From Pseudomonas sp. RIT623 (GTDB lineage: Bacteria; Pseudomonadota; Gammaproteobacteria; Pseudomonadales; Pseudomonadaceae), in contig NZ_SOZA01000020.1 of the NCBI RefSeq assembly GCF_004519305.1, positions 1 through 64,000 on the forward strand: a stretch of DNA of 64,000 nt, written 5' to 3'. The position numbers were made by a program, and so were the translations under genes. The notes below the pieces were generated by a model. It searched no databases. It saw only the letters and a program-made list of their open reading frames with translations, and was not told where the DNA came from. This document shows, one piece after another, positions 21,337-31,083 of this stretch; position 1 is the stretch's first letter, and each line of letters starts with the position of its first letter.

Positions 21337-22528
21337 ATTGCGTCTGTCCCGCGATCGATACGCGGCGCCGTGGCCAGGCGGCCACCAACAGCACCAGCAG
21401 CCCGCCGGCCAATGCAATGAAGAAGCCGTTGCGCGGCGTGGTGGCGTCCACCCACTGACCAGCGCTTGCAGCCCCGATCGCCACGCCGATGTTAAGGCCG
21501 GCGAGCAGCCAGGTCAGGCCCTCGGTCAGTTGGTGTTGCGGCACGCTGCGCTCGACCAGGGCCATGGCCACGATCATGGTCGGTGCGAAGAAGATGCCGG
21601 CCAGCAGCACCGCGCCGCCGAGTTGCATGACAGTGTCGGCCAGCAACAGCGGCAGTGTGCTCAGCGCGGTCGCCAGTGCCCCGAGCAACAGTTGGCGATG
21701 TAGCGCCAGGCGCCAGTGCCGCGCTCCGAACATCAGCCCGGCGAGGCATGAGCCGGCGGCATAGGCCGACAATACCAGGCTGGCGGCGGCAGGCTGGCCC
21801 TGTTCGCTGGCGAAGGCCACGCTGACGATGTCCACCGTGCCTACGATCATTCCCATAGCCATCATCAGCAACGTCAGTTGCGCCACGGCGCGGTGTCGCC
21901 ATAGCGCAGGCGCAGGTGTTGCCAGCTCGCGGGGCGCCAGTGGCGGTTCGCTACGTGCCTGGCAAACCAGTGCCAGCGTTCCCAGTGCCAGCAACAGCGT
22001 TGCCGCCAACAGGCCAGCCGGTGGCCATAGGCTGACACTGAGGCCGACCGCCAGAGGTGGCCCGGCGATGAAGCTGATTTCGTCGAGTACGGTCTCCAGC
22101 GAGTAGGCCGCCTGCAGTTGTGGCCGGCCACGGTACAGATGGGTCCAGCGCGCCCGGACCATGGCCGACATGCTCGGCATGCAGCCGCTGAGCAGGGCGG
22201 CGACGAACAGCACCCAACTGGGGCTGCCCAACCAGGCGCCGGTGGCCATCAGCACCAGGCCCAGCACGCTCAGCAAGGCGGCCAGGGGCAGCACCCGGCG
22301 TTGCCCCCGGCGGTCCACCAGGCGCGAGACCTGGGGCGACAGCAGGGCGTAGGTCAGCACGAAGGTCGCGGATACCGCGCCGGCCAGGGCATAGCTGCCG
22401 CGTGTTTGGGCCAGCAGGGTGATGATGCCGATACCGGCCATGGGCAAGGGCAGTCGCGCCAGCAGCCCGGCTGCGGTAAAGCCGCGGGTGCCAGGGAGGG
22501 CAAACAGTTCGGCGTAGGGGTTGGGCAT
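21335..22528 (-). CDS. MFS transporter
   Basis: 397 residues from MPNPYAELFALPG; AAGGA about ten bases upstream supports this start over the earlier one. Twelve hydrophobic segments are visible. The loop between helices 2 and 3 has the MFS-type DRRGQRRVLP. The family is similar to pseudomonad multidrug/sugar-efflux-like MFS proteins of unknown substrate. It overlaps the terminator T-run at its stop codon. Confidence 0.88.
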   Translation of the reverse strand: MPNPYAELFALPGTRGFTAAGLLARLPLPMAGIGIITLLAQTRGSYALAGAVSATFVLTYALLSPQVSRLVDRRGQRRVLPLAALLSVLGLVLMATGAWLGSPSWVLFVAALLSGCMPSMSAMVRARWTHLYRGRPQLQAAYSLETVLDEISFIAGPPLAVGLSVSLWPPAGLLAATLLLALGTLALVCQARSEPPLAPRELATPAPALWRHRAVAQLTLLMMAMGMIVGTVDIVSVAFASEQGQPAAASLVLSAYAAGSCLAGLMFGARHWRLALHRQLLLGALATALSTLPLLLADTVMQLGGAVLLAGIFFAPTMIVAMALVERSVPQHQLTEGLTWLLAGLNIGVAIGAASAGQWVDATTPRNGFFIALAGGLLVLLVAAWPRRRVSIAGQTQ

Positions 22529-22693
22529 GAAGGCTGTTCCTTTTACATTCAGTTCGTATGATTGTTTATTCATACGCTATGTATGTAAATGCTGCAAGCC
22601 AAGCATTGCTGTCGTCACTTTCATCTGCTGGTATGGGCAGTCGCGGTAGACTTTGGGCCTGCAAGGGCAAGTGTTGTCATCGAGAGGAAGATC

Positions 22694-23506
22694 ATGAGGT
22701 CGCGCATCTGGCAGTGGGCCGGTATTGGTGTGCTGGGCATGGGTATCAGCCTGGGCGCCTGGGCCGAGGAATCCGGGGCAGGGCATGACGGCCAGGGAGC
22801 GCAACGCGGCTCGCCGCTCACTTCCCGGGAGGAAGTACGCCAGACCCAGCCGCCGCGCCAGGGTTACTACCAGGACATTCCCCGCCGCCATGGCGACAAC
22901 CGTTACTGGGCAGCCGGTGGCCCGGGGCAGCGACCGGGCGGTGACTGGTCGGGCCGGCCGGACGGCCATGGCAATGGCTGGGGGCCGGGGCCGCAATACC
23001 ATCCGGGACACCAGGTCGAACACTTCCCGGATCGCTATTGGAAAGTGCCCTATCGGGGGCAGGATTACTTCTACTCCGGCGGCTACTGGTATCGCCCGCA
23101 CAGCGGCGGTTACGTCGTGGTCACGCCGCCCTATGGGGTGAGGGTCGGCTACTTGCCGCCTTATGCCCGCGAGGTGTGGCTGGGTGGGGCGCTGTTCTTC
23201 CTGGTGGCGGATACCTACTACCAGTACCAGGCCGACAGCCGTGACTATGTGGTGGTCAACCCACCCTCGCTGGCGCCTGCGCCGGCTGCGCAGCAGCCCC
23301 AGGGTTATGACGTGGTGGCCTACCCGATGTACGGGCAGGGGCCGGAGCAGCAGGAGCAGGACCGTTTCCAGTGCCACCGCTGGGCAGTCAGCCAGTCGGG
23401 GTTCGACCCGGCGACGGCCAGCTATGCGCCACCGGCGAATGTGGCGGACAACTACCGGCGGGCACTGGCAGCGTGCTTGAGCGGGCGGGGATATAGCACC
23501 AACTGA
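22694..23506 (+). CDS. Exported DUF6515-type protein, Tyr/Gly/Pro-rich
   Basis: 270 residues with a signal peptide cleaved near ISLGAWA-EES. A low-complexity G/P/Q/R-rich region precedes a compact YFYSGGYWYRPHSGGYVVVTPPYG segment and a hydrophobic patch WLGGALFFLVADTYYQY. A C-terminal domain with two cysteines (FQCHRW and AACLSG) could form a disulphide. It matches periplasmic or surface DUF6515 proteins of unknown role. A purine-rich ribosome site GAGGAAG precedes the ATG. Confidence 0.78.
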   Translation: MRSRIWQWAGIGVLGMGISLGAWAEESGAGHDGQGAQRGSPLTSREEVRQTQPPRQGYYQDIPRRHGDNRYWAAGGPGQRPGGDWSGRPDGHGNGWGPGPQYHPGHQVEHFPDRYWKVPYRGQDYFYSGGYWYRPHSGGYVVVTPPYGVRVGYLPPYAREVWLGGALFFLVADTYYQYQADSRDYVVVNPPSLAPAPAAQQPQGYDVVAYPMYGQGPEQQEQDRFQCHRWAVSQSGFDPATASYAPPANVADNYRRALAACLSGRGYSTN

Positions 23507-23514
23507 GGCCGTCG

Positions 23515-24384
23515 TTACACGGGGTCGGCATGCACCATCACGTCGGCCCGTGGGTAGCGCGCCCGAATCGCCTGCGATGCCTGCACGCACAGGGCATGGG
23601 CCTCGTGCAGCGGCAACTGTCCCGGCAGCTCCAGGTGCAACTGCACGAACCAGTGGCTGCCCGACACCCGCGTGCGCAGGTCGTGCGCGCCTTGCACCCC
23701 GGGGATCGCCAGCACCAATTCGCGCATGCGCTCGCTGACATCCGTCGGCAGCTCCTGGTCCATGAGGATCGCCGTGCTTTCCCGGGCAATCTGCACCGCG
23801 CTCCAGAGGATGTACAAGGCGATCCCCAGCCCGAACAGCGCATCCAGCTGCGGCCAGCCAAACCGTGCCAGCAGCAGCGCCAGCAGGATGCTGCCATTGA
23901 GCAGCAGGTCGGAGCGGTAATGCAGGGAATCGGCCCGCACCGCGGTGGAGCCGGTCAGGCGCACGACCTTGCGTTGGAACGCCAGCAACGCCACGGTCAG
24001 CACCAGTGACAACAGCATCACCGCGATGCCGGCGGCGGTGTCGCCCAACGGCTCTGGCTCTTGCAGGCGCTGCACCGCCTGCACCCCGATCAGCACCGCG
24101 CTGACGCCGATGAACAGGGCCTGGGCGATGCCGGCCAGGGCCTCGGCCTTGCCATGGCCGAAACGGTGGTCGTCGTCGGCTGGGCGCAGTGCGTAATGCA
24201 CCGCCAGCAGGTTGAGCAACGAGGCGACCGCATCGAGCGCCGAGTCGGTGAGCCCGGCCAGCAGGCTGACCGAGCCGCTGAGCCACCAGGCCACGGCCTT
24301 GCTCAGGACCAGGATGCTGGCCACGGCTAGCGAGGCGCGGGTGGCCAGGCGCAGCAGGCGTTGGTGTTCGGCCGAGGTGGTCAT
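23515..24384 (-). CDS. Cation diffusion facilitator, FieF-like metal exporter
   Basis: 289 residues with six membrane helices and a C-terminal cytoplasmic domain. The metal-site motif TDSALDA (Asp47, Asp51) in helix 2 and HYRSDLL in helix 5 supply the D/D/H/D site used by FieF for Zn/Fe. The conserved FGHGKAEALAG cytoplasmic loop is present. It exchanges divalent cation for proton across the inner membrane. Whether iron or zinc is the physiological substrate cannot be told. Confidence 0.9.
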   Translation of the reverse strand: MTTSAEHQRLLRLATRASLAVASILVLSKAVAWWLSGSVSLLAGLTDSALDAVASLLNLLAVHYALRPADDDHRFGHGKAEALAGIAQALFIGVSAVLIGVQAVQRLQEPEPLGDTAAGIAVMLLSLVLTVALLAFQRKVVRLTGSTAVRADSLHYRSDLLLNGSILLALLLARFGWPQLDALFGLGIALYILWSAVQIARESTAILMDQELPTDVSERMRELVLAIPGVQGAHDLRTRVSGSHWFVQLHLELPGQLPLHEAHALCVQASQAIRARYPRADVMVHADPV

Positions 24385-24409
24385 GCCTTGGAGGTCTTCC
24401 TTGAGGGGC

Positions 24410-24829
24410 TCAGGCTGCTGGCACCAGGCCGAGGCTGGCCAGTTGCTCGACGCTGCCGCGTTGCTGGATCAGGCGTGGGTCGTTCAGCGGCAGGCGCTGG
24501 CCCAGTTCGGTCTCCAGGATAGCCTGCAGCTTGAGCCTGTCGACCTGGCCGTTGGCGTCGACCGCCGGGGCCAGCTTGGCCGGGTCGACCTGGGCGGTCT
24601 TGCCGCCGGGGTAGTAGATGGCCCCGGTGGCGAAGTCGATGCCGAAGGCGATCAGGCCTGGCAGCACGTAGAACAGGATACCAATGGCGTCCATGGCCGC
24701 GACGACGGGGTCGATCTTGCCTTCGATCTGACCACGGCGGTCCGGGTAGAACAGGGTGCCGCAGGCCGTCAGTTGGGTCAGCAGGGTGGCGACCAGGGCG
24801 CCACCGATGACGCGGGAAGGGATGCGCAT
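24410..24829 (-). CDS. YceK/YidQ-like lipoprotein
   Basis: 139 residues from MRIPSRVIGG, preceded by CGGAG. The signal peptide ends in a lipobox LTAC with cysteine 23. The mature part starts GTLFYPDRRGQIEGKIDPVVAAMD and has a hydrophobic segment (GILFYVLPGLIAFGIDFATG), reminiscent of the YceK/YidQ family. Function unknown. Homologues in pseudomonads are sometimes labelled as a nucleotidyltransferase, which nothing in this sequence supports. Confidence 0.78.
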   Translation of the reverse strand: MRIPSRVIGGALVATLLTQLTACGTLFYPDRRGQIEGKIDPVVAAMDAIGILFYVLPGLIAFGIDFATGAIYYPGGKTAQVDPAKLAPAVDANGQVDRLKLQAILETELGQRLPLNDPRLIQQRGSVEQLASLGLVPAA

Positions 24830-24947
24830 GTAAATCTCCGGGAAGGTAGCACTGCAAGGGCGCGGCAAACGTCCGCGCCTGAGCTTAAGACCATGTTAGG
24901 CCAGCCTCGGTTCGCCGTTATACTCGGACGATTGTTCGAGGACCACC

Positions 24948-27476
24948 ATGATTTCATTACCGATCGATGCCGTACTGTCCGACCTGCGCCTGGCCCTGGG
25001 CGCGCGTGACGAAGCGGTGCTCGAGGCGCCGCCCGGCGCCGGCAAGACCACCCGTGTGCCGTTGGCGTTGCTCGACGAGCCGTGGCTGGCCGGGCAGACC
25101 ATCCTCATGCTCGAGCCCCGGCGCCTGGCCGCCCGCGCCGCCGCCGAGCGGCTGGCCAGCGAGCTGGGCGAAAAGGTCGGCCAGACCGTGGGCTATCGCA
25201 TCCGCCTGGACAGCAAGGTTGGCCCGAACACGCGTATCGAGGTGGTCACCGAGGGCATCCTCACCCGCCGCCTGCAAGCCGATCCGGCGCTGGAAGGGGT
25301 GGGCTTGCTGATTTTCGACGAATTCCACGAGCGTAGCCTGGATGCTGACCTGGCCCTGGCCCTGAGCCTCAATGGCCGGGCCCTGCTGCGTGACGAGCCG
25401 CCGCTGAAGATCCTGCTGATGTCGGCGACGCTGGAGGGCGAGCGCTTGTCGCGCTTGCTCGACGACGCGCCGGTGGTGAGCAGCCAGGGCCGTATGCACC
25501 CGGTGGACATCCGCTGGGGCAGGCCCTTCCAGCTCGGCGAGTTCGTCGAACCACGGGTGGTCGACTGCGTGCTCCAGGCGCTGGCCGACGAGAGCGGCAG
25601 CCTGCTGGTGTTCCTGCCCGGCCAGGCGGAGATTCGCCGGGTCCACCAAGCCTTGCAGGAGGCCTTGGGCGAGCACCTGGGCATCTTGCTGTGCCCGTTG
25701 CATGGCGAGCTCGACCTCAATGCCCAGCGCGCCGCGATCGATCCAGCGCCCAAGGGCCAGCGCAAGGTGGTGCTGGCCACCAACATCGCCGAGACCAGCC
25801 TGACCATCGACGGCGTGCGCGTGGTGATCGACGCAGGCCTTGCTCGGGTACCGCGTTTCGACCCAGGCAGCGGCATGACCCGCCTCGATACCCAGCGCAT
25901 CTCCCGCGCCAGTGCCACCCAGCGCGCTGGCCGGGCCGGGCGCCTGGAGCCGGGGGTGTGCTACCGGCTGTGGTCCGAGGCCCAGCACGACCAGTTGGCC
26001 GCCCACGGCAGTGCCGAGATCCTCCAGGCCGACTTGTCCGGGCTGGCCCTGCAACTGGGCCGCTGGGGCATGCCGCCGGAACAGTTGAGCTGGCTCGACC
26101 AGCCCCCTGCGGCGGCCTACGCCCAGGCCCAGGACCTGCTGGCGCGGTTGGGGGCCTTCAAGCCTGGCAGCCGCGACAACCTAAGCGCCCATGGCCAGGC
26201 CATGGCCGAGTTGCCCGCGCACCCTCGCATCGCTCATTTGCTGTTGCGTGGGCAGGACCTGGGGCTGGCCGACATGGCCTGCGACGTCGCGGCCCTGCTT
26301 GGTGAGCGCGACATCCTGCGTGGTGGCGGCGCCGATCTGCATTCGCGGTTGAGCCTGCTCAGCGGCGAATCCAAGGCATCGCGTGGCGGCCAGGGCGGGG
26401 TGCAACGCGCCCGGCAACTGGCCCGGCAGTACCGTGGCCAGTTGCGCGGCAAGGCCAGCGCCGCTGTGGCCGATCCCGACCATCCGCGCTGGCTGGGCGC
26501 CTTGCTGGCGCTGGCCTACCCTGACCGTGTCGCCCAGCAGCGCCGCGAAGGCGGTGGTGAATATCGCCTGGCCAATGGTCGCGCGGCCTTGTTCGGCGAA
26601 GCCGATGCCTTGATGAAATGCCCCTGGCTGGTGATCGCCGACCTAGGCAGCCGACAGGGCCAGCGTGAAGAGCGCATCTACCTTGCCGCTGAGTTCGAGC
26701 CGACACTGTTCGATGAGGTGTTGGCCGAGCAAGTGCAAACCCTCGACCTGCTGGACTGGGATGATCGCGAACAGCTGCTGCGCGCCGAGCGCCAGCGCAA
26801 GGTTGGCGAACTGGTGCTCAGCCGCGAACCACTGCCGGGGCTGGATGATGACGCTCGCGCCAGGGCTCTGCTCGGCCTGGTACGGCGCAAGGGCCTCAAC
26901 CTGCTGACCTGGACCCCTGAACTGCGCCAGTGGCAGGCCCGGGTTGCCCTGCTGCGCCAGCTGGACCTGGACAAGGACGGCCAGAGCGAATGGCCCGACC
27001 TGGGCGACGAAGCGCTGCTGGCCAGCCTGGAAGACTGGCTGCAACCCTACCTGGGCAAGGTATCGCGCCTGAGCCATTTCGCCGCGCTGGACCTGGCGTC
27101 ACTGCTGCGCAACCTGCTGCCCTGGCCACTGCCCCAGCGTCTGGACGAACTGGCCCCGGCGCACCTGAGCGTGCCGTCGGGTTCGAGCATCCGCCTGGAC
27201 TACAGCGAGCAGCCGCCGATTCTCGCGGTGCGCCTGCAGGAGCTGTTCGGCCTGGCCGACACCCCGCGCATTGCGGGTGGTCGCCAGCAGGTCAAATTGC
27301 ACCTGCTATCACCGGCACGCCGCCCCGTGCAGGTCACCCAGGACCTGGCCAACTTCTGGCGCACCACCTATGCCGAGGTGAAGAAGGATTTGAAAGGGCG
27401 CTACCCCAAGCATTACTGGCCGGATGACCCACTGGTGGCCGAGGCCACGGCGCGAGCCAAACCCAGGGGGACTTGA
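24948..27476 (+). CDS. hrpB: ATP-dependent helicase HrpB
   Basis: 842 residues, normal for HrpB. It is a DEAH/RHA-type superfamily 2 helicase: Walker A APPGAGKTT (residues 27-35), motif II DEFH (124-127), motif III MSATLEG and motif VI QRAGRAGR. The HA2/OB-like C-terminal half and the DUF1605-type tail (VTQDLANFWRTTYAEVKKDLKGRYPKH) are intact. The cellular role is poorly known; RNA or RNA-DNA substrates are presumed. Confidence 0.95.
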   Translation: MISLPIDAVLSDLRLALGARDEAVLEAPPGAGKTTRVPLALLDEPWLAGQTILMLEPRRLAARAAAERLASELGEKVGQTVGYRIRLDSKVGPNTRIEVVTEGILTRRLQADPALEGVGLLIFDEFHERSLDADLALALSLNGRALLRDEPPLKILLMSATLEGERLSRLLDDAPVVSSQGRMHPVDIRWGRPFQLGEFVEPRVVDCVLQALADESGSLLVFLPGQAEIRRVHQALQEALGEHLGILLCPLHGELDLNAQRAAIDPAPKGQRKVVLATNIAETSLTIDGVRVVIDAGLARVPRFDPGSGMTRLDTQRISRASATQRAGRAGRLEPGVCYRLWSEAQHDQLAAHGSAEILQADLSGLALQLGRWGMPPEQLSWLDQPPAAAYAQAQDLLARLGAFKPGSRDNLSAHGQAMAELPAHPRIAHLLLRGQDLGLADMACDVAALLGERDILRGGGADLHSRLSLLSGESKASRGGQGGVQRARQLARQYRGQLRGKASAAVADPDHPRWLGALLALAYPDRVAQQRREGGGEYRLANGRAALFGEADALMKCPWLVIADLGSRQGQREERIYLAAEFEPTLFDEVLAEQVQTLDLLDWDDREQLLRAERQRKVGELVLSREPLPGLDDDARARALLGLVRRKGLNLLTWTPELRQWQARVALLRQLDLDKDGQSEWPDLGDEALLASLEDWLQPYLGKVSRLSHFAALDLASLLRNLLPWPLPQRLDELAPAHLSVPSGSSIRLDYSEQPPILAVRLQELFGLADTPRIAGGRQQVKLHLLSPARRPVQVTQDLANFWRTTYAEVKKDLKGRYPKHYWPDDPLVAEATARAKPRGT

Positions 27477-27714
27477 CCTGGGCGTTGCCGGTAACCGTTG
27501 TCATGGCGCACCTGGCAGATGCCGAGCGCTTTGATGATCTGCGGGCCGGCAATGATTAGACCTCGGTGGTGGAGGTGCCAGCGTTGACGACCGGCTTACT
27601 GTTTGGATTCAAGGAGGGGCATTGATGAACAGACCTCCTCGGCTTACTGCGTGAAACGCGCAGGTTGAGCCGGCGGCCACTCAAGTGTTCAATTGCGTGC
27701 ACAACAACGAATTG

Positions 27715-28251
27715 TCAGGATAACCAGGACATACCTTCCAGGCCCGGCAGTACAACTTGTTTGACGAGGAACTTACTGACGGACTTCCCCTCCGTGTTGA
27801 GATAGTAGTACTTATGGTTTTTTATAAACGTATGTTCGCTGCTCACGACGACACGGTAATCGCGGAAGTCTCGCAGGTAGCACAACATTTCCGTCCCGGT
27901 CCATTCCAGCGGTTCCAGCTTCCACGCCTGCGTATTGGTGTGATAGTCATACAAGCCGAGGTACCCGTTTCGACTGCGGCCAACGCGTTGCAGAAGGCCG
28001 CGGTGGTTGTGGGCGGACAGGTTCATCGTCAGGCGGTTGTTCAGCTTGCTGGTGAAGTCCATGGCGAAGAGGGGGGAATCCCCCTCACCGCCTGCTTGTA
28101 GCCATCCGCCATCCGAGAACAGCCTCTCCTCGGTAGGCTTGGTAAAACGCAATGGCGTTCGGACTCCGTTATCGTATTGATAGATGCGCGCCTGGAAAAA
28201 ACTGGGAAGCGGGGCGTTGAAGGTGGCTTGGATCATTTCGTCGCTGGTCAT
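27715..28251 (-). CDS. Unknown protein, member of a local paralogous pair (copy A)
   Basis: 178 residues from MTSDEMIQATFN; a longer reading frame upstream is possible. No signal peptide or membrane segment is seen. The central SRNGYLGLYDYHTNTQAWKLEPLEWTG block is shared almost word for word with the protein encoded 480 bp upstream, and in both it is followed by a cysteine and an RD pair. The regular aromatic and basic spacing suggests an all-beta fold. I do not recognise the family. Its GC and codon use look less biased than the core genes, suggesting acquisition. Confidence 0.65.
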   Translation of the reverse strand: MTSDEMIQATFNAPLPSFFQARIYQYDNGVRTPLRFTKPTEERLFSDGGWLQAGGEGDSPLFAMDFTSKLNNRLTMNLSAHNHRGLLQRVGRSRNGYLGLYDYHTNTQAWKLEPLEWTGTEMLCYLRDFRDYRVVVSSEHTFIKNHKYYYLNTEGKSVSKFLVKQVVLPGLEGMSWLS

Positions 28252-28733
28252 GTTACTACCTTCATGAAAGAGGAAAGTCTCGTGCTGCTGAACACGCGCG
28301 TTCACTGTGATTTCAGTTGGCAGTTCGCATCAGCGTGAATGATTTCCTAACCAATGGAGGTATTGGAGTAGCCCACATGTCGGATGTGTTGCAACTTCAA
28401 AGGTGAGCACAATGCTCTGGCGCTACAAACATCAGGCGTCACCATGGCAGACTTCGATTTCGCCATTGTTGTCGAGGCGAACATACCGTGGCTATCGATC
28501 CAGCAACGGCTCAGCCAGCTCGCGACTGTAGCCAAAGTGTTGGGAATTGGCGTTCGATTTGCAATTGCGGGATCGCCTTGCAACCCTTTTCGACCGCTAC
28601 GACGCCTCTGCAAGGCCGCTCCTAACAGGCGCCCGAGCTGCCTTGTTTGGTCAAGGACCATAAAGCAGCCCCGGTCATCCTGAAATGACGCGGCCATACT
28701 CCAAAAACGCCAAGACCTTGATAGCTCTGGGCT
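28252..28733. other. Intergenic region between the paralogous pair
   Basis: About 480 bases without a convincing gene. The right half includes a degenerate GCCGCTCCTA fragment of the REP family (near 28617). A 99-codon plus-strand frame exists but shows no ribosome site, family motif or coherent composition. It may be a decayed insertion. Confidence 0.4.
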
Positions 28734-29294
28734 TTAGAGGCGAGTGATGACGAAGCTGACCTCGTCTCCGTTCTGCACATTCAGGTACGTTGGGTTTTCA
28801 TAGGCCACTTTAACGGCATGCCCTTGATGGTCGCGGATACGGCAACGCAGGGTGTTAGCGGTCCACTCCAGCGGCTCGAGCTTCAGCAGCTCGGAGGCAT
28901 TGGCGTACAGGCCGAGATAGCCATTGCGGCTGATATCCACTTGCTTGTCCTGGTCAGTGCCCGTGCCGTGGATCCTGACATAAAGCCGATCCGTGGTGCG
29001 CGAGTGGAACTCGAACTTGAATGTCGCCGGTTGCTTGCGATTGTCGATGATCAGCCAGTTGTCCAGGCTTGAACCGCCAGTGCTCAGATTGACGGGGAAA
29101 GCGATGTCGCAGCTTGTGCCTGGTAGGCAGCGCACGGGCGTGTAGAGCTGCAGCAAATCGCTCCACTGTTTCTTCACGCCGTGACAGTGGATATGTGCGG
29201 TGAATGTGCCAGCGTTTTCGATCCAGTTATCAATGTCGGGGTACACGGGGGACGTGGCGAGCGTTGGCGGGGTATGAGAGAGGGTAGAGGTCAT
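28734..29294 (-). CDS. Unknown protein, member of a local paralogous pair (copy B)
   Basis: 186 residues from MTSTLSHTPP, with GGAGA about ten bases upstream. The second half contains ISRNGYLGLYANASELLKLEPLEWTANTLRCRIRD, the same signature as copy A. The N-terminal half (DNWIENAGTFTAHIHCHGVKKQWSDLLQLY) differs, so the two proteins share a C-terminal module on diverged N-termini. Cysteines at CHG, CLPGTSC and LRC are scattered. No localisation signal is evident. Function unknown. Confidence 0.68.
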   Translation of the reverse strand: MTSTLSHTPPTLATSPVYPDIDNWIENAGTFTAHIHCHGVKKQWSDLLQLYTPVRCLPGTSCDIAFPVNLSTGGSSLDNWLIIDNRKQPATFKFEFHSRTTDRLYVRIHGTGTDQDKQVDISRNGYLGLYANASELLKLEPLEWTANTLRCRIRDHQGHAVKVAYENPTYLNVQNGDEVSFVITRL

Positions 29295-29444
29295 CAGGAA
29301 TATCTCCAGGTTCATGTGTGAAATGGCGCATGTACATGCCATTTCACACACTACCGAACCTGATTTTGGTCGGATAACTGGAGGTTGTTCCCCGGAAAAA
29401 GCCTGGTAGTGGCCCGGTTTGCGGGACGCGCCCGAGGCAAGGCG

Positions 29445-30101
29445 TCAGGTGCTCGCCTCGCCTTCCAGCAACATGAACAGGCGATACAGCACCACGGTGC
29501 TGAACAACTGCAGGAAGCCATTGAGGCTGTCCAGCGCCAGTTGCACGCCGGGCTGCGGGTCGGGGAACAGGCCCAGCAGCAGGCCTTCGAGTAGCCACAG
29601 CGGCGCCAGCACCGACAGCATGCAGACCATGATGCGCAGGAAGTGCCCGGTGGTCATGCGCGCGCTGGTGCGCATCGACTCGATCACCGGCAGGCCGCGC
29701 AGCACCAGCAGGTACTCGGCGAACACCAGGTTCACCATGATCCACACGCCGGGGAAGATGAACAGCGCCAGGCCCGCCATGATCAGCAGCGAACTGATCA
29801 CCACCAGCAGCGCCAGCGCTGGCCACAACTGCAAGGCGCGGGCGAACAGGTCGCGCTTGGCGATGCTCTGGCCGTTGCTGCGGGTATCGAGGTAAAGGAT
29901 CAGCGCGGCGCTGTACAGCGGGTAGAACAGCAGGCTGACCAGCATGCCGTAGGCCGGCGAGGCCTGTTCGCCCAGTTGTCGGTAGAGCAGTTGGTTGGCC
30001 AGGGCCTCGAGCACCACCAGCGGCAGGCACAGCTGGAGGATGCTCGCCAGGTGGCGGCGGAAGAAGTACAGGGAGTCGCGCAGAACGCTCAGCGGATTCA
30101 T
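29445..30101 (-). CDS. YciC-like inner membrane protein
   Basis: 218 residues with about five to six membrane helices and the YciC-family signature: N-terminal LRDSLYFFRRHL, FPGVWIMVNLVFAEYLLVLRGL, then a SMRTSARMTTGHFLRI block. The function of the family is not established; it is a multi-pass inner-membrane protein. It is divergently transcribed from the DUF2076 gene. Confidence 0.85.
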   Translation of the reverse strand: MNPLSVLRDSLYFFRRHLASILQLCLPLVVLEALANQLLYRQLGEQASPAYGMLVSLLFYPLYSAALILYLDTRSNGQSIAKRDLFARALQLWPALALLVVISSLLIMAGLALFIFPGVWIMVNLVFAEYLLVLRGLPVIESMRTSARMTTGHFLRIMVCMLSVLAPLWLLEGLLLGLFPDPQPGVQLALDSLNGFLQLFSTVVLYRLFMLLEGEAST

Positions 30102-30258
30102 CGGTCAACATCGCATGGCAGAAAAAGCAGGGCGTAACTGTAGCCCAGTCGGCCCCCTTGCTGAAAAAAGTTTCATGGCCCAGGCAATTGCAACGCCGCC
30201 CCCCGGCCCCCATCTTTGACGCTGTCCGATGTCCTGTTCAGCCCATGAGGTCGCCCCG

Positions 30259-31002
30259 ATGAACACTGAAGAACAAACCCTGATCGATGGCCTGTTCGGC
30301 CGTCTCAAGCACGCCGAGGATCCGGCCCAGCCGCGCGATGCCCAGGCCCAGGCGCGGATCGAGGAGCACCTGCGCGAGCAGCCGGCCGCGCCTTACTACA
30401 TGGCCCAGGCGATCCTGGTGCAGGAAGCGGCGATCAAGCGCCTGGACGAACAGAACAAGCAGCTCGAGGCCGAGCTCAAGCAGGCCCGTGCCCAGCTCGA
30501 GGCGACCCGCGCCAACAGCCCCAGTGGCGGTGGCGGTTTCCTTTCGAGCATCTTCGGTGCCGGCACCCGCAGCCCAGCGCCAGAGCCGCAGCGCGCGGTG
30601 GCGCCGACGTCATCCGCCGGCGGTGGTTGGCGTGACCCGGCGCCCCAGGCCTATGCCCCGCCAGCCGCGGCACAAGGGTTCGGCGCGGCGCCCGCCCCGG
30701 CGCGCGGCGGGGCCAGCAGCTTTCTCGGCGGCGCCATGCAGACCGCCGCAGGCGTGGCCGGTGGCGTGTTGCTGGCCCAGGGCATCAGCAGCCTGTTCAA
30801 CCACCATTCGCAGCCTGAGGAGGTAGTCGAGGTGATCAAGGAAGAGCCGGCACCGGCCAGCGACCAGGGCGGCTGGAGCGATCAGGACAGCCAGCGCCAG
30901 GTGGCCGACAACGGTGGCTGGGGCAATGACCAGGGCGGTTTCGCCGACAGCGACTACAGTGGCGACGGCGGCGGCTTCTTCGCCGACGACGACTACGTCT
31001 GA
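30259..31002 (+). CDS. DUF2076 domain protein
   Basis: 247 residues from MNTEEQTLIDGLFGRLK, the typical DUF2076 start. An N-terminal helical region with a coiled coil (residues about 45-85, LDEQNKQLEAELKQARAQLEATR) is followed by a Gly/Ala/Pro-rich linker, a hydrophobic GGAMQTAAGVAGGVLLAQGISSLF segment and an acidic Gly/Asp-rich tail ending FFADDDYV. The family is periplasmic or membrane-associated and of unknown function. Confidence 0.88.
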   Translation: MNTEEQTLIDGLFGRLKHAEDPAQPRDAQAQARIEEHLREQPAAPYYMAQAILVQEAAIKRLDEQNKQLEAELKQARAQLEATRANSPSGGGGFLSSIFGAGTRSPAPEPQRAVAPTSSAGGGWRDPAPQAYAPPAAAQGFGAAPAPARGGASSFLGGAMQTAAGVAGGVLLAQGISSLFNHHSQPEEVVEVIKEEPAPASDQGGWSDQDSQRQVADNGGWGNDQGGFADSDYSGDGGGFFADDDYV

Positions 31003-31083
31003 GGGCTCTGGCATACTGCCGGTCCAGATCGCGGGGCAGTGGCTTGCCCGGCGATACTGCTCCACTGCCAGAGAGAGCCCCAG

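Noticed and set aside
28384..28683. 99-codon plus-strand frame between the paralogous pair
   Set aside because: Contains REP-like DNA at its end and lacks start signals; probably decayed or intergenic.
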